Shown one piece after another: positions 34,684-44,383 of a DNA stretch of 64,000 nucleotides. Position 1 is the stretch's first letter. Every line of letters begins with the position of its first letter. The notes under the pieces were generated by a model. That model worked only from the letters and a program-made list of their open reading frames with translations, was not told the origin of the DNA and did not search any database. The DNA is taken from assembly GCF_041361465.1 (NCBI RefSeq), contig NZ_JBGKAC010000001.1, positions 124,001 through 188,000 of the forward strand. Reading direction: 5' to 3'. This DNA comes from Halobaculum sp. MBLA0143 (lineage in GTDB: Archaea; Halobacteriota; Halobacteria; Halobacteriales; Haloferacaceae). Both the position numbers and the translations under genes were made by a program.

Positions 34684-36953
34684 ATCTCACCGTCAAGCCG
34701 TTGAAGCAGAAGGACGCCGGCCGCCGGCTGGCGGCCGTCGACCGGCTGGCCGCAGAGGAGCTGGACCTGCAGGCCGGCGACTACGTGAAGCTCGTCGGCG
34801 ACGAGACCGCGATCGCGCGGGTGTGGCCCGGCTACCCGGAGGACGACAGCAGCGGCGTCGTCCGGATCGACGGCCAGCTCCGCAAGGAGGCGGACGTCGG
34901 GATCGACGACACGGTCGAGGTGGCGGCGGCGGACGTGGAGCCCGCAGAACGCATCACGATCGCGTTACCCCAACAGTTCGGGGTGCGGGGTGACATCGGC
35001 TCGCTGATCCGCAACAAGCTGTCCGGCCGTCCGGTGACGAAGGGCCAGACGCTGCCGTTCTCCTTCGGGCTCGGGATGATGGGCGGCAACTCCCAGGCCG
35101 TGCCGTTGAAGATCGCCTCCACGAGCCCCGAGGGGACGGTCGTCATCACGGACTCCACGGAGGTCCAGGTGAGCGAGCGCCCCGCAGAGCAGATCGCGGA
35201 CGACGCCGCCGCCGCCGGGGCGGAGACGCCGGACGTGACCTACGAGGACATCGGCGGGCTGGACGGCGAACTCCAGCAGGTGCGCGAGATGATCGAACTG
35301 CCGATGCGGCACCCGGAGCTGTTCAACCGTCTCGGCATCGAGCCGCCGAAGGGGGTGTTGCTCCACGGCCCGCCGGGCACCGGGAAGACGATGATCGCCA
35401 AGGCGGTCGCCAACGAGATCGACGCCCACTTCCAGACGCTCTCCGGGCCGGAGATCATGAGCAAGTACTACGGGGAGAGCGAAGAACAGCTCCGGGAGGT
35501 GTTCGAGGAGGCCCAGGAGAACGCCCCCGCGATCATCTTCATGGACGAGCTGGACTCCATCGCGCCCAAACGCGAGGAGACCTCCGGCGACGTGGAGCGG
35601 CGCGTCGTCGCCCAGCTCCTCTCCCTGATGGACGGGCTGGAGGAGCGCGGGCAGGTGGTCGTGATCGGCGCGACCAACCGTGTGGACGCCATCGACCCGG
35701 CGCTGCGGCGTGGGGGCCGGTTCGACCGCGAGATCGAGGTCGGCGTGCCGAACCGCGAGGGCCGCCGCGAGATTCTCCAGGTCCACACCCGCAACATGCC
35801 GTTGTCGGACGACGTGGACGTGGACGCGTACGCCGACAACACCCACGGGTTCGTCGGCGCGGACCTGGAGTCGTTGGCCAAGGAGGCCGGGATGAACGCC
35901 CTCCGGCGCATCCGCCCGGAGATCGACCTGGAGTCCGAGGAGATCGACGCGGAGATCCTCGAACGGATCGAGGTGACGGACGACGACCTCCAGGACGCCA
36001 TGCACGGTATCGAGCCGTCGGCGCTCCGGGAGGTGTTCGTCGAGGTGCCGGACGTGACCTGGGACCAGGTCGGTGGCCTCGAAGACACCGAACAACGGCT
36101 GACGGAGACGATCCAGTGGCCCCTGGAGTACGGTGAGGTGTTCGACACGATGGACGTGGAGTCCGCGAAGGGGGTGTTGCTGTACGGGCCGCCGGGCACC
36201 GGGAAGACGCTCCTGGCGAAGGCGGTCGCCAACGAGGCAGACTCCAACTTCATCTCGGTGAAGGGGCCGGAGCTGTTGGACAAGTACGTCGGCGAGTCGG
36301 AGAAGGGGGTCCGCGAGATCTTCTCGAAGGCCCGCGAGAACGCCCCGACGGTGGTGTTCTTCGACGAGATCGACGCCATCGCCACCGAGCGCGGGAACAA
36401 CACGGGTGACTCCGGCGTCTCCGAGCGGGTCGTCTCCCAGCTGTTGACGGAGCTAGACGGCCTGGAGGCGCTGGAGGACGTGGTCGTGATCGCCACGACG
36501 AACCGTCCGGACCTGATCGACAGCGCACTCCTCCGGCCGGGCCGGCTGGACAGACACGTCCACGTTCCGGTGCCCGACCGGGAGGCCCGCCGGAAGATCC
36601 TGGCCGTCCACACCCGCGAGAAGCCGTTGACCGACGGCGTCGACCTGGACGACCTGGCCGCCCGGACGGACGGCTACGTCGGTGCCGACCTGGAAGCGCT
36701 GTGCCGTGAGGCGTCGATGAACGCCTCTCGGGAGTACATCACCCGGATGGAGTCGGCGACGGACGGCGCCGAGATGGAGCGTAGCCTCGGCAACGTCCGG
36801 ATCACGCCCGACCACTTCGAGCAGGCGTTGGACGAGGTGGCGCCGTCCGTCACGGACGAGACCCGCGAGCAGTACGACGAGATCGAGTCTCGGTTCCAAC
36901 GCTCCAGCCCCCGCGACGACCGCGTCGAGGGGACGGGAACGGCGTTCCAGTGA
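34680..36953 (+). CDS. cdc48: Cdc48/VCP-type AAA+ ATPase
   Basis: The 757-residue hexameric unfoldase has an N-terminal double-psi barrel domain (1-90), a second N subdomain, and two AAA domains. The first has Walker A GPPGTGKT at 230-237, DELDSIAP and an arginine finger region. The second has GPPGTGKT at 503-510 and DEIDAIA. It extracts and unfolds proteins for the proteasome or for remodelling. The acidic C-terminal tail ends without an obvious hydrophobic-Tyr motif. It is coupled to the upstream DUF7127-like gene. Confidence 0.95.
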   Translation: MNLTVKPLKQKDAGRRLAAVDRLAAEELDLQAGDYVKLVGDETAIARVWPGYPEDDSSGVVRIDGQLRKEADVGIDDTVEVAAADVEPAERITIALPQQFGVRGDIGSLIRNKLSGRPVTKGQTLPFSFGLGMMGGNSQAVPLKIASTSPEGTVVITDSTEVQVSERPAEQIADDAAAAGAETPDVTYEDIGGLDGELQQVREMIELPMRHPELFNRLGIEPPKGVLLHGPPGTGKTMIAKAVANEIDAHFQTLSGPEIMSKYYGESEEQLREVFEEAQENAPAIIFMDELDSIAPKREETSGDVERRVVAQLLSLMDGLEERGQVVVIGATNRVDAIDPALRRGGRFDREIEVGVPNREGRREILQVHTRNMPLSDDVDVDAYADNTHGFVGADLESLAKEAGMNALRRIRPEIDLESEEIDAEILERIEVTDDDLQDAMHGIEPSALREVFVEVPDVTWDQVGGLEDTEQRLTETIQWPLEYGEVFDTMDVESAKGVLLYGPPGTGKTLLAKAVANEADSNFISVKGPELLDKYVGESEKGVREIFSKARENAPTVVFFDEIDAIATERGNNTGDSGVSERVVSQLLTELDGLEALEDVVVIATTNRPDLIDSALLRPGRLDRHVHVPVPDREARRKILAVHTREKPLTDGVDLDDLAARTDGYVGADLEALCREASMNASREYITRMESATDGAEMERSLGNVRITPDHFEQALDEVAPSVTDETREQYDEIESRFQRSSPRDDRVEGTGTAFQ

Positions 36954-37015
36954 CCCGACCGCCGTCGGGGGCGTAGAGACTCCCAGACGGCGTCGTTCCT
37001 CTCCTGACGACACGT

Positions 37016-37028
37016 CGAAAGGAATAAC
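37016..37028 (+). promoter_or_regulatory. Promoter of the DUF4129-DUF58 operon
   Basis: CGAAAGGAATAAC places AATAAC 25-30 bases before the GTG at 37053, with a BRE-like CGAAA in front. Confidence 0.45.
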
Positions 37029-37052
37029 CGTGGTTTTCTGTTACACAGTGTC

Positions 37053-38009
37053 GTGGTAGACAGACGCACTGCCCTGTCGGTCCTCCTCGCGGTCGCGGCG
37101 GTCGCCGCCCTGTCGTTGTCGGCCGCGACCCTCACCTCCACGACACGGACGAGCAGCGACGGCGTCGGCGCCGGCACCCAGAGCGGCCAGACGGGACTGG
37201 GCACCGGCCCGGACAGCGGTGTCGACATCACGGAGTCGTCCGGCGGTGAGTCGCCGGAGATCTGTGTCGAGGAGCTACGCACGCTGCCGGCACAGCTCCT
37301 CGGGCTGGCCGTGATCGTCGCCGGGTTCCTCCTCCTCTACAGACAGATGGGCTCCGTCGTGTTGTCCGCGCTGGCGGTGATGTCGTTGTCGTTCCCGTTC
37401 CTGTTCATCTGGGGGCTGTTGATCTCCTGTGGGACGACACAGTCGAGTCCCAGCGAGCAGGAGTACGGGCTCGGAGACACGAACCAGACGGGGCTGTTGA
37501 GCGGCGGCGGCTCGTCGGGGCTCGGCGGCACCGGCGAGGCCGTGTCGACGCCGACCGCGATTCTCGGCGTGTTGTTGGTCCTCGCCATCGCCGGTAGCGC
37601 CGTTCTCCTGATCCGATCTGCCGCCCAGGAACAGGACGAGGCGGACGAAGACGGCGAGACGACGAGCGCCAGCCGGCAGGCGGCCGTCGGTCAGGTCGCG
37701 GGCGCGGCCGCAGACCGACTGGAGGCGGACGCGAACGTGGACAACGAGGTGTACCGCGCCTGGCGGGAGATGACGACCCACCTGGACGTGGACCGGCCTC
37801 GGTCCAGCACGCCCGCAGAGTTCGCCGCGGCAGCCGTCGAGGCCGGCATCGACCGCGAGGACGCCACGGAGCTGACGGCGTTGTTCGAGGAGGTGCGCTA
37901 CGGCGGGGAGGAGGTCACGGACGACCGCGAGCGTCGGGCGGTCGCGGCGCTCCGCAACGTCGAGGCGGTGTACGCGGACGAGGACGACGACGGGGGTGAC
38001 ACCGCGTGA
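37053..38009 (+). CDS. DUF4129-domain membrane protein
   Basis: The 318-residue protein starts with a hydrophobic signal-like helix (ALSVLLAVAAVAALSLSAA) and a Ser/Gly-rich outer segment. Helices follow at about 82-95, 103-128 and 165-190. The soluble C-terminal part contains VYRAWREMTTHLDVDRPRSSTP and LTALFEEVRYGGEEV, the signature of DUF4129, seen beside transglutaminase-like and DUF58 proteins. It heads a four-gene operon with overlapping ends and probably takes part in a cell-surface process. Confidence 0.82.
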   Translation: MVDRRTALSVLLAVAAVAALSLSAATLTSTTRTSSDGVGAGTQSGQTGLGTGPDSGVDITESSGGESPEICVEELRTLPAQLLGLAVIVAGFLLLYRQMGSVVLSALAVMSLSFPFLFIWGLLISCGTTQSSPSEQEYGLGDTNQTGLLSGGGSSGLGGTGEAVSTPTAILGVLLVLAIAGSAVLLIRSAAQEQDEADEDGETTSASRQAAVGQVAGAAADRLEADANVDNEVYRAWREMTTHLDVDRPRSSTPAEFAAAAVEAGIDREDATELTALFEEVRYGGEEVTDDRERRAVAALRNVEAVYADEDDDGGDTA

Positions 38010-38863
38010 GACTCTCGGAGATCGGCGGACTGACGCTCGTCGGCGCCGGCTTCGTCGTCCTGTTTCAACGAGGGATCGCAGGGGCGTTCGACGTGTCGTA
38101 CCTGTTCGTCACCGGTGTCGGGGTGTCGGCGGCGTTGCTCGGCCTGAACTACTTCAACGTCGGTCGCCAGACCCGTCGGCGCGAGACCGTCGTGGACGAC
38201 GTGGAACTGCGGCACGAGACGACGGTGCCGGGAACGGAGACGGACGAACTGCTCGCCGACGCGACGGGTATGTCCCGTGGCAGCGTGGCGTACCGTCGAG
38301 AGCTGCGCGACCGGCTCCGCCAGGTGACCGTCGAGACGCTGCGGCGGACGGAGAGCGTCGGCGAGGCGACCGCCGAGGCGGCGGTGGCGGACGGCGACTG
38401 GACGCCCGACCCCGTCGCGGCGTGGTTCCTCGCGGACGAGACGGACGACGCCCCCTTCTCCGTCAGAGTTCGGGGCGTGGTCGGGAGTGAGTCCGGGTTC
38501 GCCTTCGCCGCCCGGCGGACGACCGCGGCGATCGCGGCCGTCGAACGCGGGGAGCGTCCGGCGACGGCGCCGCCGCCGGACGCGCCCGACGGCGAGTTCG
38601 CACGCCTGCGGCGTCGACTGCGCGATCGACTGCGCGACCGACTCTCGTCGGACGACGGCGACGCGACCGAACCGGACGACGACACGGGGACGGAGCCGGG
38701 CGACGGCGACGGGCTCCCCGGCCGACCGGGCGCCGACCTCGGGAGGGAGACGGGACGGGCAGTCACCCCGGGCACCGACGGTGACACGGCCGACGAACGG
38801 ACTCGCACCCCGACGGGGGCGGAACACGGCGACGCCTGGAAGCTCGTGGAGGGTGAAGAGTGA
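38006..38863 (+). CDS. Unknown membrane-anchored protein of the DUF58 operon
   Basis: The 285-residue product has two membrane helices near the N-terminus (about 8-28 and 32-48). A soluble region follows with RRRETVVDDVELRHETTVPG and RELRDRLRQVTVETLRR, then a long acidic, low-complexity tail. Such a protein commonly sits between DUF4129 and DUF58 genes in haloarchaea, but no function is known. It overlaps both neighbours by 4 bases. Confidence 0.75.
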   Translation: MRLSEIGGLTLVGAGFVVLFQRGIAGAFDVSYLFVTGVGVSAALLGLNYFNVGRQTRRRETVVDDVELRHETTVPGTETDELLADATGMSRGSVAYRRELRDRLRQVTVETLRRTESVGEATAEAAVADGDWTPDPVAAWFLADETDDAPFSVRVRGVVGSESGFAFAARRTTAAIAAVERGERPATAPPPDAPDGEFARLRRRLRDRLRDRLSSDDGDATEPDDDTGTEPGDGDGLPGRPGADLGRETGRAVTPGTDGDTADERTRTPTGAEHGDAWKLVEGEE

Positions 38864-40131
38864 GCGCCGACAGTGGCGGCGTCCCGACGGAACGGTGGGC
38901 GGGCGTCGCGGCGTTGGCGTTGCTCCCCGTCGGCCTGGGCGTCATCGTCCAACACCCGCCCCTGGTGTTGGCCGGGGTCGTCGGCGTCGGCTACGCGGCG
39001 TACGCCCGCGGCGACCCGACGCCGACGCCGTCCGTTCGGGTGGAGCATGAACTGGCCCCGCCGTCGCCGAGCCCCGGTGACGACGTGACGGTCACCGTCC
39101 GGGTCCACAACGACGGGGACTTCCTGCCGGATCTCCGGGTGGTCGACGGCGTGCCGGCGGCGCTGGCGACCGACGACACTGCGCGGCTGGCGACCTCGTT
39201 GTTACCGGGGCGGTCCGTCTCGTTCGAGTACACGCTGACGGCCGTCCGCGGGGAACACGAGTGGGACCCCGTGACGGTGGTCGCCCGCAACGCCAGCGGC
39301 TCGCGGGAGGTGACTCTGGAGGTGGACGCCGACACGACGCTCCAGTGTCACCCGGAGCTCGCGGCGACGGCGACGCTCCCGCTGCGGGGGCTGACCGCGC
39401 AGTTCAGCGGGCGGGTGCCGACGGACGTGGGCGGCAGCGGCCTGGAGTTCCACTCCACCCGGGAGTACCGCCACGGTGACCCCGTGCGCCGGATCAACTG
39501 GGCGCGGCTCGCAAGCACGGGCGAACTCTCCACCCTGGAGTTCCGCGAGGAACGGGCGGCGACGGTCGTCCTGTTGATCGACAGCCGCCGGAAGGCGTAC
39601 CGCTCGCCGGATCCGGAGGCGGAGAACGCGGTCGAGCGGTCGGTGGACGCCGCCACACAGGCGTTCTCGGCGTTGTTGGACAGCGGCGACCGGGTCGGGA
39701 TCGCCGCCTTCGGCCCGGGGGAGTGCTGGCTCCCACCCGGCACCGGCGCCGACCACCGCGCCGCCGCCCGGGAGCTGTTCACCGCCCACCCGGCGTTGTC
39801 CGCGACGCCGTTGGAAGACCGGTTCCTCCCGACGACGTGGCTGTACAAGTTCCGGCGCCGACTCCCGGGTGACGCCCAGGTGTTGTTCTTCTCGCCGGTC
39901 GTCGACGACTTCGCCGTCCAGACGGCCCGACGGCTGGACGCCTACGGCCACCTCGTCACCGTCGTCAGTCCGGACCCGACGGGCGGAGAGACGACGGGCC
40001 AACGGCTGGCTCGGGTGGAGCGGGCGAACCGACTCTCCGAGCTCCGGTCGTCGGGGCTGCGAGTGATCGACTGGGGTGACACGCCGTTGGCGACGGAGTT
40101 GGAACGAGCCGCGAGGCGGTGGTCTGCGTGA
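38860..40131 (+). CDS. DUF58-domain protein
   Basis: The 423-residue protein has two N-terminal helices (about 13-45). A beta-rich middle (DDVTVTVRVHNDGDFLPDLRV) resembles CARDB/BatA outer domains. The DUF58 signature follows: FHSTREYRHGDPVRRINW, then a von Willebrand A-like fold (ATVVLLIDSRRKAY, DRVGIAAFGPG). DUF58 proteins normally work with a MoxR ATPase; none is in this operon. The start and stop overlap neighbours by 4 bases. Confidence 0.87.
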   Translation: MSADSGGVPTERWAGVAALALLPVGLGVIVQHPPLVLAGVVGVGYAAYARGDPTPTPSVRVEHELAPPSPSPGDDVTVTVRVHNDGDFLPDLRVVDGVPAALATDDTARLATSLLPGRSVSFEYTLTAVRGEHEWDPVTVVARNASGSREVTLEVDADTTLQCHPELAATATLPLRGLTAQFSGRVPTDVGGSGLEFHSTREYRHGDPVRRINWARLASTGELSTLEFREERAATVVLLIDSRRKAYRSPDPEAENAVERSVDAATQAFSALLDSGDRVGIAAFGPGECWLPPGTGADHRAAARELFTAHPALSATPLEDRFLPTTWLYKFRRRLPGDAQVLFFSPVVDDFAVQTARRLDAYGHLVTVVSPDPTGGETTGQRLARVERANRLSELRSSGLRVIDWGDTPLATELERAARRWSA

Positions 40132-40619
40132 CTGTCGACCACACGCCGCCGGTCGCCGGCCAGGTCTCGGTCGCGGTGGTCGGGGGGCTGGCGACGCTCG
40201 GGCTGTCGCTGGGCTCCGTCACCGGCGGGGCGGTCGCGGCGGTCGGGACGTTCATGGCCCTGTTAGGCGTGACACAGGGGCAACGGCGACTCGTCGGCGG
40301 CGGCGCCGTCGCGGCCGGCTTCGGACTGCTGGTCGCGGGCGTCGGCGGGGCACCGGCGCTGCCGTTGCTCGTCGGTTCCATCGGCACGGTGTCGCTGTGG
40401 GACTTGGGCGATCACGCCGTCGGGCTAGGCGAGCAGACGACCGCCGACAGTGACGCGACGTGGAACGTCGCCGTCCACGCGGGCGGCACGGTCGCGGCCG
40501 GCGCCGTCGTCGCCGCGCTCGGCTTCGGCACGTACCGTGCCGCGGCGGGCGGCCAGCCGGTCGTGGTGTTGTTCTTCCTGTTGGCGGGCGCGGTCGGGCT
40601 GGCGGTGGCGCTGCGGTAG
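40128..40619 (+). CDS. Membrane protein, last gene of the DUF58 operon
   Basis: The 163-residue product from the GTG at 40128 is almost entirely hydrophobic, with about five helices rich in Gly, Ala and Val. It has no clear catalytic residues. It overlaps the DUF58 stop by 4 bases and is followed 10 bases later by a hairpin with a T-run. Its role is unknown; it may be a scaffold for the upstream proteins. Confidence 0.72.
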   Translation: MTVDHTPPVAGQVSVAVVGGLATLGLSLGSVTGGAVAAVGTFMALLGVTQGQRRLVGGGAVAAGFGLLVAGVGGAPALPLLVGSIGTVSLWDLGDHAVGLGEQTTADSDATWNVAVHAGGTVAAGAVVAALGFGTYRAAAGGQPVVVLFFLLAGAVGLAVALR

Positions 40620-40628
40620 GCGGGAGAT

Positions 40629-40650
40629 GCCGCCACCGGGCGGCTTTTTT
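40629..40650 (+). terminator. Hairpin plus T6 after the DUF58 operon
   Basis: GCCGCC (40629-40634) pairs perfectly with GGCGGC (40639-40644) across a four-base loop and is followed at once by six T. It lies 10 bases after the last stop of the operon and 24 bases before cofH, a clean intrinsic-type terminator that insulates the two units. Confidence 0.65.
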
Positions 40651-40673
40651 GCCTCCGCGGGTAGTGTCGTGGT

Positions 40674-42056
40674 ATGGATCAGCCGTCGCCGGGCGTCACG
40701 GCCGACGATCTCGCCTTCCGGCACCAGCCGGAGACGGACCAGTCGTTCGAGAACGCGCTGGCGAAGGCGCGCGACGGCGGCCGTCTGACCGTCGACGACG
40801 CGGTGGAACTGCTCACGACCGGGACGGAGACGGACGGGCTGGACCCGGCCCGGACGGAGGCCGTGCTGACGGCCGCGGACCACCGCCGCCGCGAGGAGGT
40901 GGGAGAGGAGGTCACGTTCGTCGCCAACCTCAACAACAACGTGACGACCGCGTGCAACACCGGTTGTCTGTTCTGTAACTTCAAAGACACCGCGAGCACG
41001 TTCGAGACGGACAGCGAGGGGACGACCCGTGGGTTCACGAAGACGCCGGCGGAGTCCCGCGAGATCGTCCGCGACGGGGTGGAACGCGGGATCTACGAGG
41101 TGTGTTCCGTCTCCGGGCTCCACCCGGCGTTCGCCTTGGACGCGGAACACCACGAGGTGCTGCGAGGGTACGACGCCCCGGCCCGCGAGGTGAACTACAA
41201 GCCGCCGGCCGTCTACGAGACGGACCCGGGGACGTACGTCGAACAGATCGAGGCGATGGCCGTCGACGGGGTCCACGTCCACTCGATGACGCCGGAGGAG
41301 GCGTACCACGCCCGTCGCGGGACGGACTGGTCGTACCGCGAGGTGTACGAGCGGCTCGCAGACGCCGGCCTCGACTCCGCGCCCGGCACCGCGGCGGAGA
41401 TCCTCGTCGACGAGGTGCGCGACGTGATCTGTCCCGGAAAGATCGACACGGAGGGGTGGCTGGCGGCGATGGAGGGAGCCGTCGCCGCCGGGCTGGACGT
41501 GACGGCGACGATCATGTACGGCCACGTCGAGAACGAGTACCACCGCGCGCTCCACCTGGAACGGATCCGCGACCTCCAGGACCGAACCGGCGGGATCACC
41601 GAGTTCGTCCCGTTGTCGTTCGTCCACGAACGGACGCCGTTGTACGAGCAGGGGGTCGTCTCCGGCGGCGCGACCGACCGCGAGGACAAGCTGTTGATCG
41701 CCGTCTCTCGGTTGTTCCTCGACAACGTCGACAACATCCAGACCTCCTGGGTGAAGTACGGCGACGAGAAGGCGTTGGAGACGTTGTCGTGTGGCGCGAA
41801 CGACTTCATGGGGACGATCCTCTCGGAGGAGATTACGAGCCGCGCCGGCGGGGAGTACGGGGAGTTCCGGTCGTTCGACGACTACGTCGACCTGATCCGG
41901 AGTGTCGGCCGGCGTCCGGTGGAACGGTCGACGGACTACAGACACCGCCGGGAGATCGACACGGACGGCGGTCCGTACGGGCCGCGGCTCGGCCCGCACG
42001 CGGACGGCACACCCCTCCTGGCCGACGAGGCGACGCCGCCGACCGCCGACGACTGA
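40674..42056 (+). CDS. cofH: 7,8-didemethyl-8-hydroxy-5-deazariboflavin synthase subunit 2
   Basis: CofH is a radical SAM enzyme that joins a tyrosine-derived fragment to the flavin precursor in coenzyme F420 synthesis. The 460-residue product has the radical SAM cluster CNTGCLFC (Cys94, Cys98, Cys101). CofH-type motifs follow (ICPGKIDTEGW, ATIMYGHVE, TEFVPLSFVH, QTSWVKYG). The usual partner cofG is not adjacent. It starts with ATG and the promoter must lie in or just after the preceding hairpin. Confidence 0.95.
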   Translation: MDQPSPGVTADDLAFRHQPETDQSFENALAKARDGGRLTVDDAVELLTTGTETDGLDPARTEAVLTAADHRRREEVGEEVTFVANLNNNVTTACNTGCLFCNFKDTASTFETDSEGTTRGFTKTPAESREIVRDGVERGIYEVCSVSGLHPAFALDAEHHEVLRGYDAPAREVNYKPPAVYETDPGTYVEQIEAMAVDGVHVHSMTPEEAYHARRGTDWSYREVYERLADAGLDSAPGTAAEILVDEVRDVICPGKIDTEGWLAAMEGAVAAGLDVTATIMYGHVENEYHRALHLERIRDLQDRTGGITEFVPLSFVHERTPLYEQGVVSGGATDREDKLLIAVSRLFLDNVDNIQTSWVKYGDEKALETLSCGANDFMGTILSEEITSRAGGEYGEFRSFDDYVDLIRSVGRRPVERSTDYRHRREIDTDGGPYGPRLGPHADGTPLLADEATPPTADD

Positions 42057-42207
42057 CGGCCCTCTCGCGGGGTTTTCGACCGAACACGCGTTCGGCGCGA
42101 GCGGAACCCGACACGCGCCAGATTATCTCGGCGAGAAATGTCGGACTCGTCGCTGCCGAGCGACCGACCCGTGCCTTTTTGTTCCACAATCGGCAATCCT
42201 AGAGTGT

Positions 42208-42384
42208 ATGGGATTCGGGAGCTACGACGAATCCGAACAGGAGAACCAGGAACTGGATTCGGACCTCGGCGACGACGACACAGTAGACGCAGGTGAGAGC
42301 ACCCACGAGGGGGACGTGGAGTTCGAAATCGGCGCTTCGAACGACGAACTCCTGGACAAGCTCCAGGAGATCAAAGACGAGTAG
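42208..42384 (+). CDS. Small acidic haloarchaeal protein (DUF5786-like)
   Basis: The 58-residue product begins MGFGSYDESEQENQELDSD and ends in NDELLDKLQEIKDE, a small acidic protein with a C-terminal helix. This type is common in haloarchaea and has no known role. CTTTTTGTTCC about 30 bases upstream may be its promoter. It sits 4 bases before the DUF99 gene and probably shares its transcript. Confidence 0.75.
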   Translation: MGFGSYDESEQENQELDSDLGDDDTVDAGESTHEGDVEFEIGASNDELLDKLQEIKDE

Positions 42385-42388
42385 CGCG

Positions 42389-42949
42389 GTGAAACCCGGC
42401 ACGCGGACGCTCGGGGTCGCGGCCTCGGACGGTCCCGAGACGGCGACGCTCGCCGGCGCCGTCGTCCGCGTCGACCGGGTCGTCGACGGCCTGGCGTACG
42501 GCCGCTGTACGGTCGGCGGAACGGACGCCACCGCGGCCGTGACGGATCTTCTTCGGAACCACGACCGCGAGGACCTCCAGTACCTGCTGACGACCGGCGT
42601 CGCCCCGGCGTGGTTCAATCTTCTCGACCTCGACGCACTCGCAGACGAGTTCGGCGGTCCCGTCGTCGCGGTCTCGTTCGAAGCGTCCGACGGGTTGGAG
42701 TCGACCCTGCGCGAGCAGTTCGACGGCGCGGCGTTGGCCCGACGACTGGCCGTCTACGAGGGGCTGCCGCCGCGAGAACGGGTGGCCGTCGGCGACGACA
42801 CGGTGTGGGTGCGGGCGGTCGGCTGTGACGCCGCGACCGCGCGGGAACTCGTCGTCCGGACGACTCCCGAGGGGAGCGGTCGGCCGGAGCCGCTGCGGGT
42901 CGCCCGACTGGCCGCTCGGGCCGGCCGGCAGTACCGCGACCGGGGGTGA
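42389..42949 (+). CDS. DUF99 (endonuclease V-like, UPF0215) protein
   Basis: The 186-residue product from the GTG at 42389 matches the archaeal DUF99 pattern: LGVAASDGPETATLAGAVVR, VVDGLAYGRCTVGGTDAT and GGPVVAVSFEASDG. These proteins share the RNase H-like fold of endonuclease V, but catalysis has not been shown as far as I know. The gene follows the small DUF5786-like gene and precedes a uracil-DNA glycosylase, a DNA-repair-flavoured grouping. Confidence 0.85.
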   Translation: MKPGTRTLGVAASDGPETATLAGAVVRVDRVVDGLAYGRCTVGGTDATAAVTDLLRNHDREDLQYLLTTGVAPAWFNLLDLDALADEFGGPVVAVSFEASDGLESTLREQFDGAALARRLAVYEGLPPRERVAVGDDTVWVRAVGCDAATARELVVRTTPEGSGRPEPLRVARLAARAGRQYRDRG

Positions 42950-42991
42950 GCGGAGCGAACCACACTTGCCCGCGGCGGTCGACTGACGGGT

Positions 42992-43582
42992 ATGGACGAC
43001 TCGCTGTGTGTGAGCGACTGTACGGACTGTCCGCGGCTCGTCGACTCTCGGAGTCGGATCGTGAACGGGGTCGGGCCGACGGACGCCGACGTGGTGTTCG
43101 TCGGCGAGGGGCCGGGTGAGACGGAAGACGCCGAAGGAGAGCCGTTCGTCGGGCGCTCCGGGACGGTGTTGGACGACGCCTTACGCGACGCCGGGCTCGC
43201 CCGCGAGGACGTGCGGATCACCAACAGCGTGCGGTGTCGGCCGCCGGAGAACCGCGACCCGCGGAGCGGGGAACTCGACAACTGCCGCCGTCACCTCGCG
43301 GACGAGTTGGCGGCGATCGACCCGGAGATCGTCGTGGCGCTGGGGAAGGTCCCCGCACAGAACCTCTTGGAGCGATCCGTCGCCGTCACGAGCGAGGCGG
43401 GCGACGTGGCCGACGCCCGCGTCGGCGACGCGAGCTACCGGGTGTTGATCTGTGTCCACCCGGCGGCGACGCTGTACGACGGCAGCCAGAAGGAGACGTT
43501 CCAGTCGACGATACAGACGGCCGCGGAGCTGGCAGGCGACGGGGACGACGGGAGCGGGCAGGCGCGACTGGGGGAGTGGTGA
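42992..43582 (+). CDS. Family 4 uracil-DNA glycosylase
   Basis: It removes uracil from DNA formed by cytosine deamination. The 196-residue product has the family 4 active-site motif GEGPGETEDAEGEPFVGRSG and the C-terminal HPAATLY loop. Four cysteines of an iron-sulphur cluster are likely among Cys10, Cys13 (CTDCPRL), the Cys in VRCRPPENRDP and the Cys in DNCRRH. The length is normal for the family. It follows the DUF99 gene by 42 bases. Confidence 0.92.
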   Translation: MDDSLCVSDCTDCPRLVDSRSRIVNGVGPTDADVVFVGEGPGETEDAEGEPFVGRSGTVLDDALRDAGLAREDVRITNSVRCRPPENRDPRSGELDNCRRHLADELAAIDPEIVVALGKVPAQNLLERSVAVTSEAGDVADARVGDASYRVLICVHPAATLYDGSQKETFQSTIQTAAELAGDGDDGSGQARLGEW

Positions 43583-43628
43583 TCGCCCGGCGACACCGCC
43601 TATGGACCCTAAACGATCCAGTAAAGTG

Positions 43629-43636
43629 AAATATTA
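43629..43636 (+). promoter_or_regulatory. Promoter of the methyltransferase gene
   Basis: AAATATTA lies 21-28 bases before the GTG at 43657, in a clearly AT-rich gap. It is a strong TATA for a leaderless transcript. Confidence 0.5.
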
Positions 43637-43656
43637 CGAAGAAGCATACAAACACC

Positions 43657-44301
43657 GTGAAGTACGACTCCGATCACTTCGACAGCCTGTACCAGAGTGG
43701 TGACGGCGACCCGTGGGGGTTCTACGAGTCGACGTACGAGCAACGGAAGTACGACCGGACGCTGAACGTGGCCGTCGACAGGACCGCGGACACGGAGGTG
43801 GACGCCGTTCTCGAACTCGGCTGTGGGAACGGGGCCTTCACCGCCAGACTCGTCGACGCCTTCCCCGAGGCGGACGTCCACGGAGTCGACATCTCGGAGG
43901 AGGCGCTCGCCGTCGCCCGCGACCGGGTCGACGGAGCGACCTTCGAGCACGCCGAGATGGTCGAGTGGGCTGCCGACCGCACGGAGTCGTTCGATCTGGT
44001 GTTCGCCAGCGAGTGTCTCTACTACCCCGCCGCGGATCTCCCGGTAACGGAGTACGTCGGCTTCACCCGGACGCTGACGGAGTTCGTCGCTCCGGAGGGC
44101 TACCTCGTGTCGGCGTCGATCCACCGGGACGGCGAGGGCTCGGTCACCAAAGAGGACGAACGGGTCGTTCGGACGATTCGGGCGACGCTGGAGCGACACG
44201 CCGATCTCGTCGGGCGCGAGCAGTACACGGACACCAAACGGGAGGACGGAGACATCCGAGAGTACGACTACGAGATCTGGACGTTCGCGCACGAGAGCTG
44301 A
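43657..44301 (+). CDS. NodS-like SAM-dependent methyltransferase
   Basis: The 214-residue protein has a class I methyltransferase fold: motif I LELGCGNGAFTARL (about 52-65), an acidic HGVDISEEAL loop and FDLVFASECLYY at motif IV. The N-terminal part (FDSLYQSGDGDPWGFYESTYEQRKYDRTL) resembles the NodS-type proteins and small-molecule methyltransferases. Its substrate is not evident. It has its own AT-rich promoter and lies 120 bases before trpD. Confidence 0.85.
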   Translation: MKYDSDHFDSLYQSGDGDPWGFYESTYEQRKYDRTLNVAVDRTADTEVDAVLELGCGNGAFTARLVDAFPEADVHGVDISEEALAVARDRVDGATFEHAEMVEWAADRTESFDLVFASECLYYPAADLPVTEYVGFTRTLTEFVAPEGYLVSASIHRDGEGSVTKEDERVVRTIRATLERHADLVGREQYTDTKREDGDIREYDYEIWTFAHES

Positions 44302-44383
44302 GACTTCCGGTTCCACAACATCGTCCGGGTGGAGCAGACTCTGAGGCCGACGAGCTGAGTGAGCCGCGAAAGCCTCAAGTCGA

